A stretch of 64,000 nt of DNA, from assembly GCF_000226095.1 (NCBI RefSeq), contig NC_016473.1, positions 4,030,001 through 4,094,000 on the forward strand. The letters run 5' to 3'. Numbering within the stretch: the first letter of the stretch is position 1; the number at the start of each line of letters is the position of its first letter. Position numbers and translations under genes: made by a program. Shown here one piece after another: positions 11,346 to 23,009 of the stretch. The DNA comes from Thermothelomyces thermophilus ATCC 42464 (taxonomy: Eukaryota > Ascomycota > Sordariomycetes > Sordariales > Chaetomiaceae). Below the pieces are notes generated by a model, which had not been told where the DNA came from, made no database searches, and saw only the letters and a list, made by a program, of their open reading frames with translations.

Positions 11346-12651
11346 ATGGACGACAACAGAGGCCAGAGGAGGCAGATTGAACCGCCCATCTACTCCGCTT
11401 CTGGTGGCTCACGGCATCACCCATCGCTGCACGAGCAGCCACAGCAGCAAAGGCGGCCCTTCCCGGGCGCTCAGGGGGAGAGGTTTAGGCCAGCGCCCAT
11501 CAACACATCACCATCGGGTGCGGCGCGGGGGATAGGCGGTTCAACTGGGTACAGCGGGTACTATCAGGATGCGTCGGGTACAAGCTTTCCGGCGACGGCG
11601 ATGCCCCAAGGAGCGATGGGTTACCATCACTCCAACGCCGAATACGGGCAGCCGGACTCGCGGCAGACCCAGAGCTTCGGCGGCACGTACCCCCCGGCAA
11701 TGATGTACCACGTACAGCAAACGGGAGGGCCACAGAGCGCCGCCGTGTACGATGCGAGTCAACAGTTTTCATCCCGGCAGCCTGCAGGCTTGCCGATGAT
11801 GGCGACCGATGTCGCGGGTCCTTACTTCTCAAGCGAGCCAACCACCGCGGCTGCCACGTCCAACCTGCAGGGCCAGTCGGGCTCTTCCAGTGCACCTCAA
11901 GTATATCAGCAGTCGGGAATGCACGGCTATTCGACCGGAGGCATGGGCGCCATCGGAGGGATGGCTGCGCAAACGACTCCCGCCACTGACGTGAGAATGG
12001 AGGAAGAGTACCCCGCTGGCACCGGCCTCGACGACGCTTACCTCAGCTACCAAACGGCGCTCAAGGAAATCTTCCAAAACATTCGGAACGGCGTGCTTGC
12101 GACTGCCAGCGAGTCGCTCCTTAACATATCCGATTGGCTGCTTTCGCATGTTGTGGAGTTGGGTAAGTTTGCAGCAAGGCATTGCCTCCACAAGCAGGTT
12201 GGAGTATCTTACTAACACGACCCTTTGTCTCATGTTTCAGGCCTCACTTCCGACGATCAGAGTCTGCATAGCGGGCGGATCAAATTGTGGAACGATTTCA
12301 ATCACGCCTGGCTGGCCATGTTTCAGCGACAGAAAGAGATGATGGAATCCGGGCAGCAAATACAGCGCCCACAGAGCCTCATCTCACGAGAAGGACTCCA
12401 GAAGATGGGCAAGGATCTGGTCAGGCTCTGTGACAGCGTGGAAAGGCACGGCCTGGTTGATTACCAGTACGGGGTATGGGAAGAACAGATTATCGACAGT
12501 AGGTTCCTCTGCCATGGTTATCGCCATACCGCGTGGCGTCTTGTTGCTAACGAATGTTGTGACAGTACTTGAGGAGTGTTTGGACCTCTACGAGGCTTCT
12601 AACGCACCGGGCGGCCCCAGCGAGGGGAGCCCCTCCAATCGTCGTCGCTGA
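11346..12651 (+). CDS. Conserved fungal protein of unknown function
   Basis: Three exons (11346-12162, 12241-12498, 12566-12651) encode 386 residues. Intron 1 has a clear ACTAAC branch site. Residues 1-230 are Q/G/S/P-rich and probably disordered. Residues ~232-370 form a compact, mostly helical domain, with stretches such as QTALKEIFQNIRNGVLATAS, LLNISDWLLSHVVELG, IKLWNDFNHAWLAMFQRQ, MGKDLVRLCDSVERHGLVDY and ILEECLDLYEA. The regular Leu/Trp pattern across both splice joins supports real coding. I recognise the type as a widespread filamentous-fungal hypothetical protein but cannot assign a function. It stands alone in a 13-kb gene-poor stretch, with an apparently long 5' region, a setting common for regulatory genes. 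Confidence 0.8.
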
Positions 12652-15600
12652 GACGCAATATATATCACGGAATTATGCTGACCGACCGGCCTCTTGCCTT
12701 GGCTGGCTTTTTCGTAGCGGGACGAGGACACCATTGACGGCCACCCGCTTGTGTCTTGTCCATTACCGTTATACTTTGTTTTATTTTGCCTTCCCCCCCC
12801 CCCCCTTTTTTTTTTCTTCATTCTTTTTCCTTCTTCCCTCCTCGACCATTCTTCGCTACGTCTCGAACCAACTTGCCCCAGCAAGGACCTGGAAGGCTCG
12901 GATGTTTGGGGAATTACAGAGGTTTCGCTCATGCGGCCCCTTTCCTTTCTGCATGGGGCTTCCCCTACTCTGGACTCGAGTGGATGGCAAAGGGGGATTG
13001 GAAGGTTTAACGGCGTCCCGGGCGGAAAGGGGCAGCAGGGTTTTCGGGCAACTGCCCCGCCCTAGACGGCGAAAAGGGGATTCCATTTTCCTGGTTCTGG
13101 CGTTTTCGGTGTACCAGCTTGTTTTTTTCACTCGAAAAGGAAGGGGAAAGCAAGGGATGTGCTGAACATACGCTGAAATGTCACCACTCCCGTGTAGGGC
13201 CCTCATTCCACGGTGAGGAGAGGAAGATCGGCATGAGGCCAGAGGACATATCCGATTGGCGACTGCCAGAGAGCCCAGCGGGGCTGTGGACATGAGAGAG
13301 ACGAGCATGACCGGACCACGTTGTTCATGAAGAGGTAGGCATGGGGTCACAAAGACTGGTTATAGGATGGCTACACGGCACGGGTTGGATTCGGAAAAGC
13401 AAAGGGACAACAAGAAAAATTGGCTGGCCTGACTGTTTCGCTTCACGGATGCGCTTGTACAGTACCATTTCATGTACTTGTACATAGTCCTTTTTCTCTC
13501 TCCCATAGACTGTAAGGTAACTCGCCGGTTTTCCGGCAGTGTGCTCACGCACACACAGGTTGCCAGTAGGGAGGCACAGAGAGGCAAAATACATACTTAC
13601 TCCGTATCTAATGCAAGGATCTGTGAGGAGGCGGAGGTGAGTCGGGGGTCACAGAATCGAGGGTCGTACAGGAGCGGGATGCAATGCAGGTCGCGGCAGT
13701 ACCCGATTCCTGCACTTACTGTAGGTAGGGTACTTACCTGATGTACTGTAGGTATGGAATACATACACTACAGTCCAAAGCTCGTACACTACTATACGAT
13801 AATACTACACACGGTGTATACGTACATACAATTCCAGGTTGGATCCCAACGGCTGAAAAAGACCCTGGCCTGGCTGAATGCCATTGTGTTCTTCTGGAAT
13901 AAATAAGTGTCGATTGGACACTCCAAAAAGGCAATGAATACGGCGGAAGCGGCTCTTGATGGGGGTCGGTGGCCACCGGCAAGACATCGGCAGCTGAAAG
14001 GAAAAAAGAGAAGAAACGGGAAGCAGAGGCAAAATTGGCTGTTCCGGGGGCGCACTCGGCGTTATCTCCGCCAGCTGATGAATCCGCGCAAGTGTCGCGA
14101 CTGTATGTCCACCACTCTACAACTTCGGCATCGAGGTCGGCCGATGTCAGATGCCGAATGCAGGTGCAATTTTTTTTATTTTTTTCTTTTGTCTGGCTGG
14201 GCCTCTCGATTTACCAAGTGTGGCCGGCCAATCAGGAGCTACAAGACCGCCAAGTCGACCTCGCTAAACTGCAAACCACTCTATTGGGAGCCAATGAGGC
14301 CGCAAGTTTACCCTTGTGTTCTTTTTCTTTCCGTGTTGTTCCCCTTGTTCACCCGGCGTTACCATCGTAGTGTAGCACACCACCAACTTTTCAAAAAGTA
14401 CTCGGCTTGGTAATACGCGTGGGTTGCCTCGCAACCTCGAGTACACCAAGTAGTGCACATACAGGGTAGTGCAACCGAGGCATGCGCTCGTCTCGAGCAG
14501 TACTGGTACTCTGTGCTATGCATGTATGTGAGGTCACACAGAGAGAATATGGGAAAGAAACGTTGGTCGTATCTCCGCTTCTAAGACATGCTACGTTCAT
14601 GGTATGTAACCTATTATAAGGAATGCACACTACTTATTAGTACATGGTTGCGCGGGCTGCGCGGGCTCCGCGATCTCGCCGTTCACCGGTCGCACTACAT
14701 CCACTCCTCCTACACTACCAAGTATACTACTCTACTATACGCTAGAACTCCCCTCTCCTCTTCCCTCCGGCTCACCTTAGATAAGAATCAGATGCGGCGC
14801 GAACGAACGTAAGGTCGCCGTCATCTTGATGTGCGGGACCTTCCCGGTTTGGGAACCCTTGCGTGGAGGATCGAGCGTGACCAACCATGTGCTGCGAGAC
14901 ACAGCCAGGTGCCGTGGTCTGCTCGACGCGGCAGTTCTGTGTCGTGCATGATATACGGAATACATCGGTGTGCGTATTTGTGTAGTTGCTTGTAATCCGT
15001 ATGTACTCTGTAGGTGCAATGTAACGCGCAGATCGTCTCTTCTCTCGGCCGTGTGGTGGGGAATGACAGCGTGTCACGACCGAGAAGACCCTGTGCCGCC
15101 TCCGTACCTACTAGTAAGGTATCTCCGTGTGCGGTGGGATTACACGTTTCCGGGACGCAACAAGGCAAGAAGGCCGGGGGGGACACAAAGGCCAAGGGCT
15201 GGGATTTTTTGCGGTGTCACCCTCGGTCGGGCCTGCCACGGAGCGAGATCAGAACGCCTGGGGAGGGAAGTAACTACCGTACTTGGGGCGAATATCCGGC
15301 GTATTCTGAAGAGAACATTAACCCGAGCCTTTCGCGTCTCGAACTCGCAACTACCTATGTACAGTACAATGCACTTACATACCAAAGTTGGAGTCTACTG
15401 CCATCCTGGTAGAGTGTACATACATGGAGTTCGCTAACGATCGCCAAGCCCCCATGGCGCAGCAGCGCGCGGTGGGATATGCGATCCATTGGTGCTGACC
15501 TGGGCGGAGAGGATGAACTTTGGTCTCTTTAATGTAACTACTCCCTGCGCAAGTGCACTACGAAGTAACTACTTGTACATACACCAAAAGAGAGCAAAAC

Positions 15601-16378
15601 GGCAGGGAGGGCCGGCGCCGTGGAGCATGCGTCCCCACTCCTCCTTTCCCCGATTCGCGATACGCGCTCTCCAATCAAACGGTGCGTCCTTCTGACCTTG
15701 CTACCAATATACATACATAGTACTTACCTTACGCACAAGTGTTGTACATACAGTACGGTACGAACACGCCCCGATCGCATTGTCACGCGGTTGCGGCTGA
15801 AGGCCGTCATGTCACACACGCCAACCCCGGCACACGAACCCCGGCACACGCACCCTGCTCTGCTGGGCTGAGTCTTCGGGTCAGGCGGGAGCTCGGGGCT
15901 GAGAGATGAGATGGGCCGCGAAATGGATTCGCCGATCGGGCTTTTCCACGTGTGGTGATGAATACTACGCTAGCTGCGTTGTCTGGAGGGTTCCTGGCGT
16001 CTCGTGCATTTCCGTGCCTTCTTTTTCTTTCGGTTTCTCGATGCGGCTTGTTCCATGCACCTCGTACCATCCAAGCACCTTAACCCAATTACTTGCACGC
16101 ATTACTTATTAGTACTTATGTATATGCTAGTCTAGACTTGGAGCCCTCACCGATCAAGAAGCGCCTTCCCCTCTTCCCCCCCGGTAGATTGGGCACCGGT
16201 AAGGTAGTAAGTAGCCGGTTCGAGGCACTTGCAGCTTGACCGAGTCCCCTTCGTGCGTGTTCAGAGACGGAAAGGGCAGGAGCACTCCGCTCTTCACCGC
16301 TGGTCTTCTGACCATCGACCGCTCCTGCCCGCTTGCGAGAGACCCGGGCACCTCTGTCCTACCGACTCTTTCTTTAAT

Positions 16379-16591
16379 TGATGGAAGTTGGTTGGTAAAA
16401 TCAAGATAGTTCAATATTGCGATGTCTAGAGTATTCGTGGGTTCCTGTAAGCTGGCCCTGCAGCCAGGTATAAGAAGAGGGTGGCGCACAGGCCACCCAG
16501 AGAGGGCTCCACCCCACAAAGCCAGGACCCACAAAGACTTATCTAATCTAACCTTACATGCAAGACGCGTCCGTAGACACGTACTGCATCA
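16379..16591. mobile_element. Solo LTR, copy A
   Basis: A 213-bp fossil LTR. It starts TGATG and ends CATCA, so it has TG..CA ends inside a 5-bp inverted repeat. It is flanked on both sides by the same 5-bp word TTAAT (16374-16378 and 16592-16596), a target-site duplication. It shares several long blocks with copy B in the same order and orientation, including a TATA-like GGTATAAG. The internal region is gone, as expected after LTR-LTR recombination. The TGxTGGAA-like start and small size suggest the Ty1/copia group, which is tentative. Confidence 0.82.
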
Positions 16592-17458
16592 TTAATACAA
16601 AAAAAAAACGAGTCCCTGCTCTCCCTCATTCAATCGCAATGCCAAACCACCGAGTGTGGTGATGACCAGGGTGTCGGCATCAACCTCTTGGATTCGATCT
16701 GATTGCCGTGTTTCATGTGATCATAGACAGCAGAGAGGGGCTGGAAATTTGCAGCAGATGTGTAGCAGCATAAAGCGCCCTAGTTGCTAGGGATAGGGAT
16801 GGCGACCTCGTTCGTGAATCGACCTGGCGAAGATGCTTAAGCTCACTTGAAAACCGGAGATTTGGTAATGACTTAGAACCACTCCTGGGAATGTAGTTAC
16901 GTCTCGGCTTCGAGACGTAGGCAGTTATCTGCGGAGCTCAAGGAAAAAACCATCAATCGCGTTCATTGAGGATCAGTGTAATTCGCTTTCGCTGTGTTGA
17001 TAATAAATCCTGCCATTGGTGGCAAGAGAGGAATACCTGGGAGGGATACACCACATACCGTGGCCTCCTGCTGTTGCATCCCCAGCTCTACGGCGGCAAA
17101 AAAGTGATCAAAGTCGAAGGCGACACACATCCCGCAAGGTCCGCGCTTTCTTTTTTGTTTCCTACAATGCTATCCCTTCCTTTCTTTGTTTTCAGTTCTC
17201 CCAGAACGAAGCTGAGGCGAGACTTCGTTTCTATACACTATGATTGTATGTACATGAGCTAGGACATTTTGCCATGGCCCTAAGTATTTGTTACATCTCT
17301 CTTCCTCAGCCTATCTCCCTTTCTTTTCTTTCATATTCTTCTGTTTTGGCTGTGGAACTGAGTAGGAAAAGTTGGCACTATGATCACCCCGTCCATGACC
17401 AGTTCATGAGGATGTCGTAGCCAAGTCCCATCAGCATCGTTCCAGACTAGACCTTGGG

Positions 17459-17649
17459 TGATGGAAGAAGGTTGTAGTAAAATCAAGATAGTTCAAAAGT
17501 GCGATGTCTCTTCTTCTGTTTGATCCTGTATACTGGCTCTGGTATAAGTAGAGGATGGGAACAAAGAACCCACCGTTTGCCAGGATCTACAGGGCTTATC
17601 TCACCTAACCTTATATGATGGACGCGTCCGTAGACAACGGACTGCATCA
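17459..17649. mobile_element. Solo LTR, copy B
   Basis: A 191-bp relative of copy A with the same TGATG..CATCA ends and orientation. It is flanked by its own different 5-bp duplication, TTGGG (17454-17458 and 17650-17654). Because the two copies have different target duplications, they are separate insertions, not the two ends of one element. They have diverged clearly in length and sequence, so neither looks recent, although fungal repeat mutation could exaggerate age. Confidence 0.82.
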
Positions 17650-19275
17650 TTGGGCTTGTCTCAACCCCTGAGCGAGTTTCCCTCCGTCAACGACAATAGG
17701 AAGAACTGGTGAAGATGTCCTGGTCCGAGACTCAATACAGAAACTCAAGGGAGAGATATCGAGCGAGGAAATGACCACTCAGTCTCGGTAGAGGCAGAAA
17801 ATGGATGTACTATCTATAATGGAAAACAAATATCATTGACATTGTGGGCGAAAGGAAGGGACAGCCACAAATCTGCTCAGCCGGTGACATAAGTCCGATC
17901 CACGAGAACGGAAAAAATATATTGAAATGGTCGTGAGACTCTGGATAAACATGAAACTCGAGGGAGATTTGGGCGTTTCCAAATGAACGGCTAAGGAGGG
18001 AGGGGGTGGGGGAACAAAAAGGAGTTGGTTCGACTTTGTAGGACGACGATCAGAACCTACTCAGGGCTCTCAATTGACTCTAGATAGGGTGTATAGGAAG
18101 GCGAGCTCCTTGTTAAAGTGCTATAGAGCATTTAAACTAGCGTGTTAACCATAACATTCATCGGCATAAACTACCAAGAGTATCCCAAGACCTAATAAGA
18201 CGGCATGCTCTCGACTGAAAACAGCAAACTTCGTGCACTACCATGCCACACATGTCACGACCACCTTCACACTGTCCCATACATTCAGGTCTGTGAGTCA
18301 GCTCGGTCGATACGGCCAGCGTCTGGTTGCGCCCCGTTCGAGATTGTTGCCGATGGCTGAGCACCGTGCGGAGGGGGAAAGCAAATGCTTGCGGGACCAT
18401 GGAACGGACTTCTCGAAGCGCATTATGCTCAAGGTGAACCAGAGCTCTCAGGGCCATAATATGGATGAGAGACGAGCACAGGCAGCGGCAAGCCAAAGTC
18501 CCAAAATATTTAGGTATTGTCATCGAACCAACCCCCGTTGACTCGTAGTAGCTGCTGCAGCGGTCGTTGCGAAGGCAATCAAGAGAGAATTGTTTGTATA
18601 TCTGTGGTCATCTCATCGAGGGCAGAAAGCAGAGAAATGAAGGGGGAAGAAAAGACGAAGGCAAAGCAGCGAGCTCCCACAGCTCCCGTCTATATCCTCC
18701 TCCTCGTGCGGGTCCCCCTGTTGGAACTTGGCTCAAGTGTAACCACAAACATATCATTTGAAACCAACCAGGCCCTGGTAAGACTCAGGCACGGGTTAAG
18801 CGGCAGAAGAGAACTCGGATCCGTCAAAGTACTAGGCACGAACCGGCAAAAAAACAAATGATTGTATGGGCCAACATGGGCCCGCGCTCTGAGCAACATA
18901 TTGACAGAAAGACAGGTAGTGCCCCAGTCTGCACGGCGAGCCTGTGAGGCGAATGGGACAGAACCAACTGAGCATGTTCCAGGCGATTTTGCACAACCAG
19001 AGAAAACTCGACCATAGAGGACATTGAGCGGATCACTCTATGCTAAATCAACCACGCGGGGTGAGTGAGGTTAGAAAAAGGTGGCACGAGGGAGCCGGGA
19101 GAGCTTGGGCAAAAAGAGCAGCCAGAAGACCGGTATCTTTTAAGTCGTTGAATACCCAGCTTCCGAGGCGTATCTCATTAGACGAGGTTCTATGGTTATT
19201 CTCCCGACATATACATCTTGACAACGTGAAAAAAGGGGAGTCATCATGCACGTATTCATCTCGTTGCTCATCGCC

Positions 19276-20088
19276 CTAGAATTGATCTTTGCCAGACAGT
19301 TAGCGACCCATGTCATGCAATAGAGACATGCTTCGAGAATTAGAACTCACCCAGAGTCATGCTCATGCTGACATCGGTCGCTTCCACCACGGCGGCAAAC
19401 TCCTCGAAGCTAATCTTGCCGTCATTGTCCTTGTCCGCCTCCATGATGGTCTTATCGACAATCTGCTGCAGCTGCTGGTCCTTGAGGTTGTTGCCCACCA
19501 TCATCTTGAGCACGATGAAGAGCTCCCCGTTGCTGATGTAGCCGTCGCGGTCGATATCGTACACCTTGAACGCGAACCGCAGCTTCTGCTCCTTGTTGCC
19601 CTTGCTGCTGAAGGCGCTCAGCCCGGACACAAACTCCTGGAAATCGACGTCTCCACCGCCGTCCTCGTCAAAGATGGCTATCATTCTGGGGAGGCCCATG
19701 TCAGCCCATGGCTCTGAGGGCACCGCAGTGCGTCACTGGAGATATGGTACCTCGTTGCCAGCGGGTTCGAGGATATTTGCGGCAGGCTGAGGAACTCTTC
19801 GCGCTCGATCGTGCCCGAGTTGTCCTGGGGCCGAAGTGTCAGCACCAAGTCGCCCTTCCCTGCCTCCCTATCCCTCACGAGAGCTCCCGGGGTTCAAATT
19901 ATATCACACCTTATCCAGCTTCATGAACCTCTTCCGTAGTCTGTCAACCTCCTCCCTGTCGACTGCTCTTCCAGAAAACACAACCGGTCAGCCAAACCGA
20001 AGCGTCATGGCGACAGCATAACCAAGAGAATCGCACAGTTCGACCCTTGGACAATGTTGTCCAGCACCGCGCTCGTTGTGTTCCCCAT
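19276..20088 (-). CDS. CNB1: Calcineurin regulatory subunit B
   Basis: Five exons on the minus strand (20088-20037, 19962-19910, 19824-19751, 19685-19351, 19286-19276) give 174 residues, the typical length. The product starts [15 protein letters not shown] with an N-myristoylation glycine. It carries four EF-hands with loops including [36 protein letters not shown] and [12 protein letters not shown]. The last exon is only 11 bases and supplies the final residues DQF and the stop after SMSMTL. The protein binds Ca2+ and activates the calcineurin A phosphatase that controls Crz1-type stress transcription. Phases match at every join and the sequence is near-identical to the family consensus. It is divergent from EPL1. 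Confidence 0.97.
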
Positions 20089-21067
20089 CTTCTCGGCTCT
20101 TGTGCGTCAATCGATTCCGTGCTCCGGTTTCTAAGCTGGGCGTGTTGGACTCGTCGGGAAGCGGAGGTAAGTGCAAGCTTCGCAGGCGAAAGGCGTCTTG
20201 GGCGGATAATGTCAAATGCGGTGCTTGCAAGAGAAAAAAAAAACTGCACGTGGTTTCGCTTGGTCCTCTGACTATACTGTTCAGGTGTCGCCAAGAGTCG
20301 CGATACCAGAACGGCGACTTATTGGGCAAGGCTGCGGCGGAGGCGGTAGCGGAGGCGGGTTTTGGTGGTCTTGCGGTTGCAACCAACAGCGGGGTGTTGG
20401 GCGGGGAAAGGAATGGGTGTCGCACAGTGAAGGTCGCCACAGTTCTGGACCTCCACCAGCCAACGTTCTTCTCCCTCCATGTGGCTAGTGCACAAAAGGC
20501 CGATATGAGAACGCAGTTGTTGACGGGTTGCTGCACACAAGGTACTGACTTGGCGCTCCATGCACACGGCTTGCACATTTGACTTGGGCATCAAAATAGT
20601 AGCGCATAATGATTTATGACATGTGCAGCAGTCCCATAAATGTGGTAATGGTCCGGGCTTCCAGTCACGATCGAAGCAGGAAACCTTCTGCCTACGGAGC
20701 ACTGCGCCTAGAAACTTGCTTGTCTGTCTTGGTGCGGCATGAGAGGCGGGAGTGAGTGCTGGGCGCTGTTTGCGTATCGGGCAGGGCCAGATTGTGTGGG
20801 GCGCGCCCCCCTTCAGGGGAGAGAAAGGGGACCAATCGCTCGAAACAGCGTCGCTGGAACCTGCCGGGAAACGCAAACTCTGCAGAGGCACCGCAACAAC
20901 GTCAGTTCATCAAGAGACGGGACTTTGGCCATCAAAACCTCAACCACAACGCCCGTTTTGCATCAAAAAACTCGACAGATCGATCTTGCATGGCATCTTG
21001 CATGACATAAGGATTTTATTTTTGGGGTTTCCCCAGGCTATTCGCCAACTTACCTCACCAAGCAGCC
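20089..21067. promoter_or_regulatory. Divergent promoter region of CNB1 and EPL1
   Basis: A 979-bp gap between two start codons on opposite strands. It contains a GGAGGCGG-rich patch around 20330-20370 and a T/A-run near 20230. No gene is supported; both promoters and leaders should lie here. Confidence 0.6.
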
Positions 21068-23009
21068 ATGGCGACCCGCAAGGTCCGATACAAGAAACTG
21101 AGCGTGAAAACGCCCCTGGCCGTGCTCAGAGAGGACCAAATCGACCCGGCCGAGTACGAGTCACTCACAAATGAAGCCCAAATCGCGACAGGAGTCGAGC
21201 AAGCCGAGGAAAATGTGAGTTGATATCTGCCATCACTCCGTCGAGTCACGTGCACACGCACGTGACTTATCTTTGTCCGAGACACCGCAACAAGATCCAG
21301 GAAGGGTTGATACTGACCTTGATCCCTTAGGAATACCATCTCCAGGCTGTCCTCAAGAGCGAAGGGGTCGCCGCCGATAAGGAGATTCCCGTACCGCCTC
21401 CTCAGGAGAGTACTTTGAACTATGATGAGCTCTATACTCGCCCCTTCTCCAAGACGTCATCATACATCCGCTTCTCCCAGACTGTGGAGGAATCCATAGG
21501 ATGTACGTATGATATGACGGAGGAGGATGATGAATTCCTGAAGTCATACAACCAGAAGCGACCACCTTCGGCTCAGCTCTCTGAAGATGACTTTGAGAGG
21601 ATCATGGAGGTGTATGAGGACACCTCCTATATCAAGGCTCCCTTCGCTTCGATAGACCAGACCATAGTTCCGTACGAGGAGATGCTCCAGGGCTTGCAAG
21701 ATCTTGACAAGGCAAAGATCATGCCTCACGCCAAGGAGATCTATGAGTATTGGAAATCCCGGCGGCTAGCGCTGAACAATCAGCCCCTTCACCCGACGCT
21801 CAAGTTTGAGAGGCATCAGGAAAGCGATGACACCGATCCGTATGTCTGCTTCCGGCGTCGTGAGGTCCGTCAGACGCGGAAAACGCGAGCTCGGGACGTT
21901 CAGAGTGCGGATAAGCTCAAGCGCTTGCGGAAGGAACTTGAGGAGGGCCGGCAATTGGTCTTGGCCGCGCACAACCGCGAGCTTCTCAAAGCCGAGATGC
22001 TCAAGGCAGATCGCGCCGTTTTTGAGGTCCGAGCCCGACTCAAGGAGCTCAAAGTCCGGTTGGGCATCAAGACCGACGACGAGGACCTCATCAACCAGAA
22101 GGTCAGGACCCCGGATTTTGCCCGCCCCCATGTCGCGATTGTGCTGACGCCTCGCAGCCGCAAAAGAGGAAGGCCCCCGAAGCCCCTGCAGTGCAACGGC
22201 CACCGCCGCCAACACAGCTCCGTATCGCTGCCAGGGCGGATGGCCGATCTGCCGAGGGCGATCTCTCGCTCCTTGCTGATCGCTTGGCTGAAAAGGAGAA
22301 TGAGCTCCGTGCCGATATCGAGAAGAAGGTGCAGAGTCATAATGAATGGAATCGCAACCATCTCGACCTCACACGAGGCCCGCTCTCGCCGGTCCATGGG
22401 CCAAGACAGGCCCCAAGCTTTAGGCCAGCTAAGACGCAGTATCTGATGACGCCACCAGCGTCTGCGTCGTCTGATTCACTGGAGGATCCCACACCCATGT
22501 CTCTGGATAAGCCACAGAATCCCCCGGCGCCGTATAATTTCCGTGGCATAGCCCGGGATGAGGAGTCGAGGAAAAACCCTCCGGCGTATCGCCGTCGGAT
22601 CGGCCGGCTCAACCGGCTATGGATCGACCGTCGCGGGATGGCCAGTCCGCCGCGCGATGTCAGTGAGGAGGTGCTGGACCGGTGGAAGTACGATCAGTCG
22701 TCGGATGACGAGGAATATCCGCCAACCTATGAGGTTGATCCTTTTGACATCAATGCGCTCAGATTCCGCGCTTCAATCCCTCTCCCTCCGTGGATGATGG
22801 CTAGGGCGGCGGTCCCGAGCACCCGAATACCATTGCCACCACCTCAACAACCACACCCGCCGCAACAGCTGCAGCAAGCACAGCAAGTGCAGCAAGCGCA
22901 GCCGCAAGTGCAGCAACCACCCCCACAGCCACAACCAGCCGTATCGCAGCCGCAGCCGCAGCCGCAGCCGCAGCCACAACCACCGGCTCAAGCCCAGAGT
23001 ACGTCATAA
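21068..23009 (+). CDS. EPL1: Enhancer of polycomb-like protein 1 (NuA4 subunit)
   Basis: Exons 21068-21214, 21331-22101 and 22158-23009 encode 589 residues. The protein opens MATRKVRYKKLSVKTPLAVL and carries the EPcA domain, with YDELYTRPFSKTSSYIRFSQ, EESIGCTYDMTEEDDEFL and the basic/aromatic HPTLKFERHQESDDTDPYVC region. A helical segment follows (residues ~190-270, RLRKELEEGRQLVLAAHNRE), then a Pro/Gln-rich C-terminus ending in a (GCAGCC)5-coded PQ run. EPL1 scaffolds the Piccolo/NuA4 histone H4/H2A acetyltransferase and positions Esa1 on nucleosomes. Intron 2 is supported because skipping it would lose the continuation PQKRKAPEAPAVQRPPPPT. A possible GTACGT donor lies just before the stop, so the exact C-terminus is open. 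Confidence 0.92.
22946..22975 (+). repeat. Coding hexanucleotide repeat (GCAGCC)5
   Basis: Five exact tandem copies inside EPL1 encode alternating Pro and Gln. Copy-number change keeps frame, so the run could vary in length between strains without breaking the gene. Confidence 0.9.

Larger units (their letters stand above)
12652..19275. other. 6.6-kb gene-poor spacer with LTR remnants
   Basis: No convincing gene. It begins with a C-run/T-run tract at about 12795-12820, continues through many short TAC/GTA-rich words (13580-15000, including TACTCCGTA at 13598 and GTAATCCGTA at 14992), and holds two solo LTRs at 16379-16591 and 17459-17649. Open frames at 15807-16070, 16154-16534 (overlaps an LTR), 16966-17262 and 18158-18523 lack domains. 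Confidence 0.55.

Noticed and set aside
10726-11535. 269-codon plus frame overlapping the orphan gene start
   Set aside because: Out of frame with the orphan gene, Ser/Arg/Pro-rich, no domain. More likely leader sequence.
13969-14370. Possible small membrane protein (hydrophobic stretch followed by a helix-like QELQDRQVDLAKLQ)
   Set aside because: The frame would have to start at GTG rather than ATG, the hydrophobic part comes from a T-run, and no splice model gave a sensible start.
13580-15800. CRISPR-like array of short TAC/GTA repeats
   Set aside because: The repeats are short, irregular and without uniform spacers, and the genome is eukaryotic.
16379-17649. One short LTR element with two LTRs and a ~0.9-kb interior
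   Set aside because: Each LTR has its own distinct 5-bp flanking duplication and the interior shows no element-like sequence, so two solo LTRs fit better.
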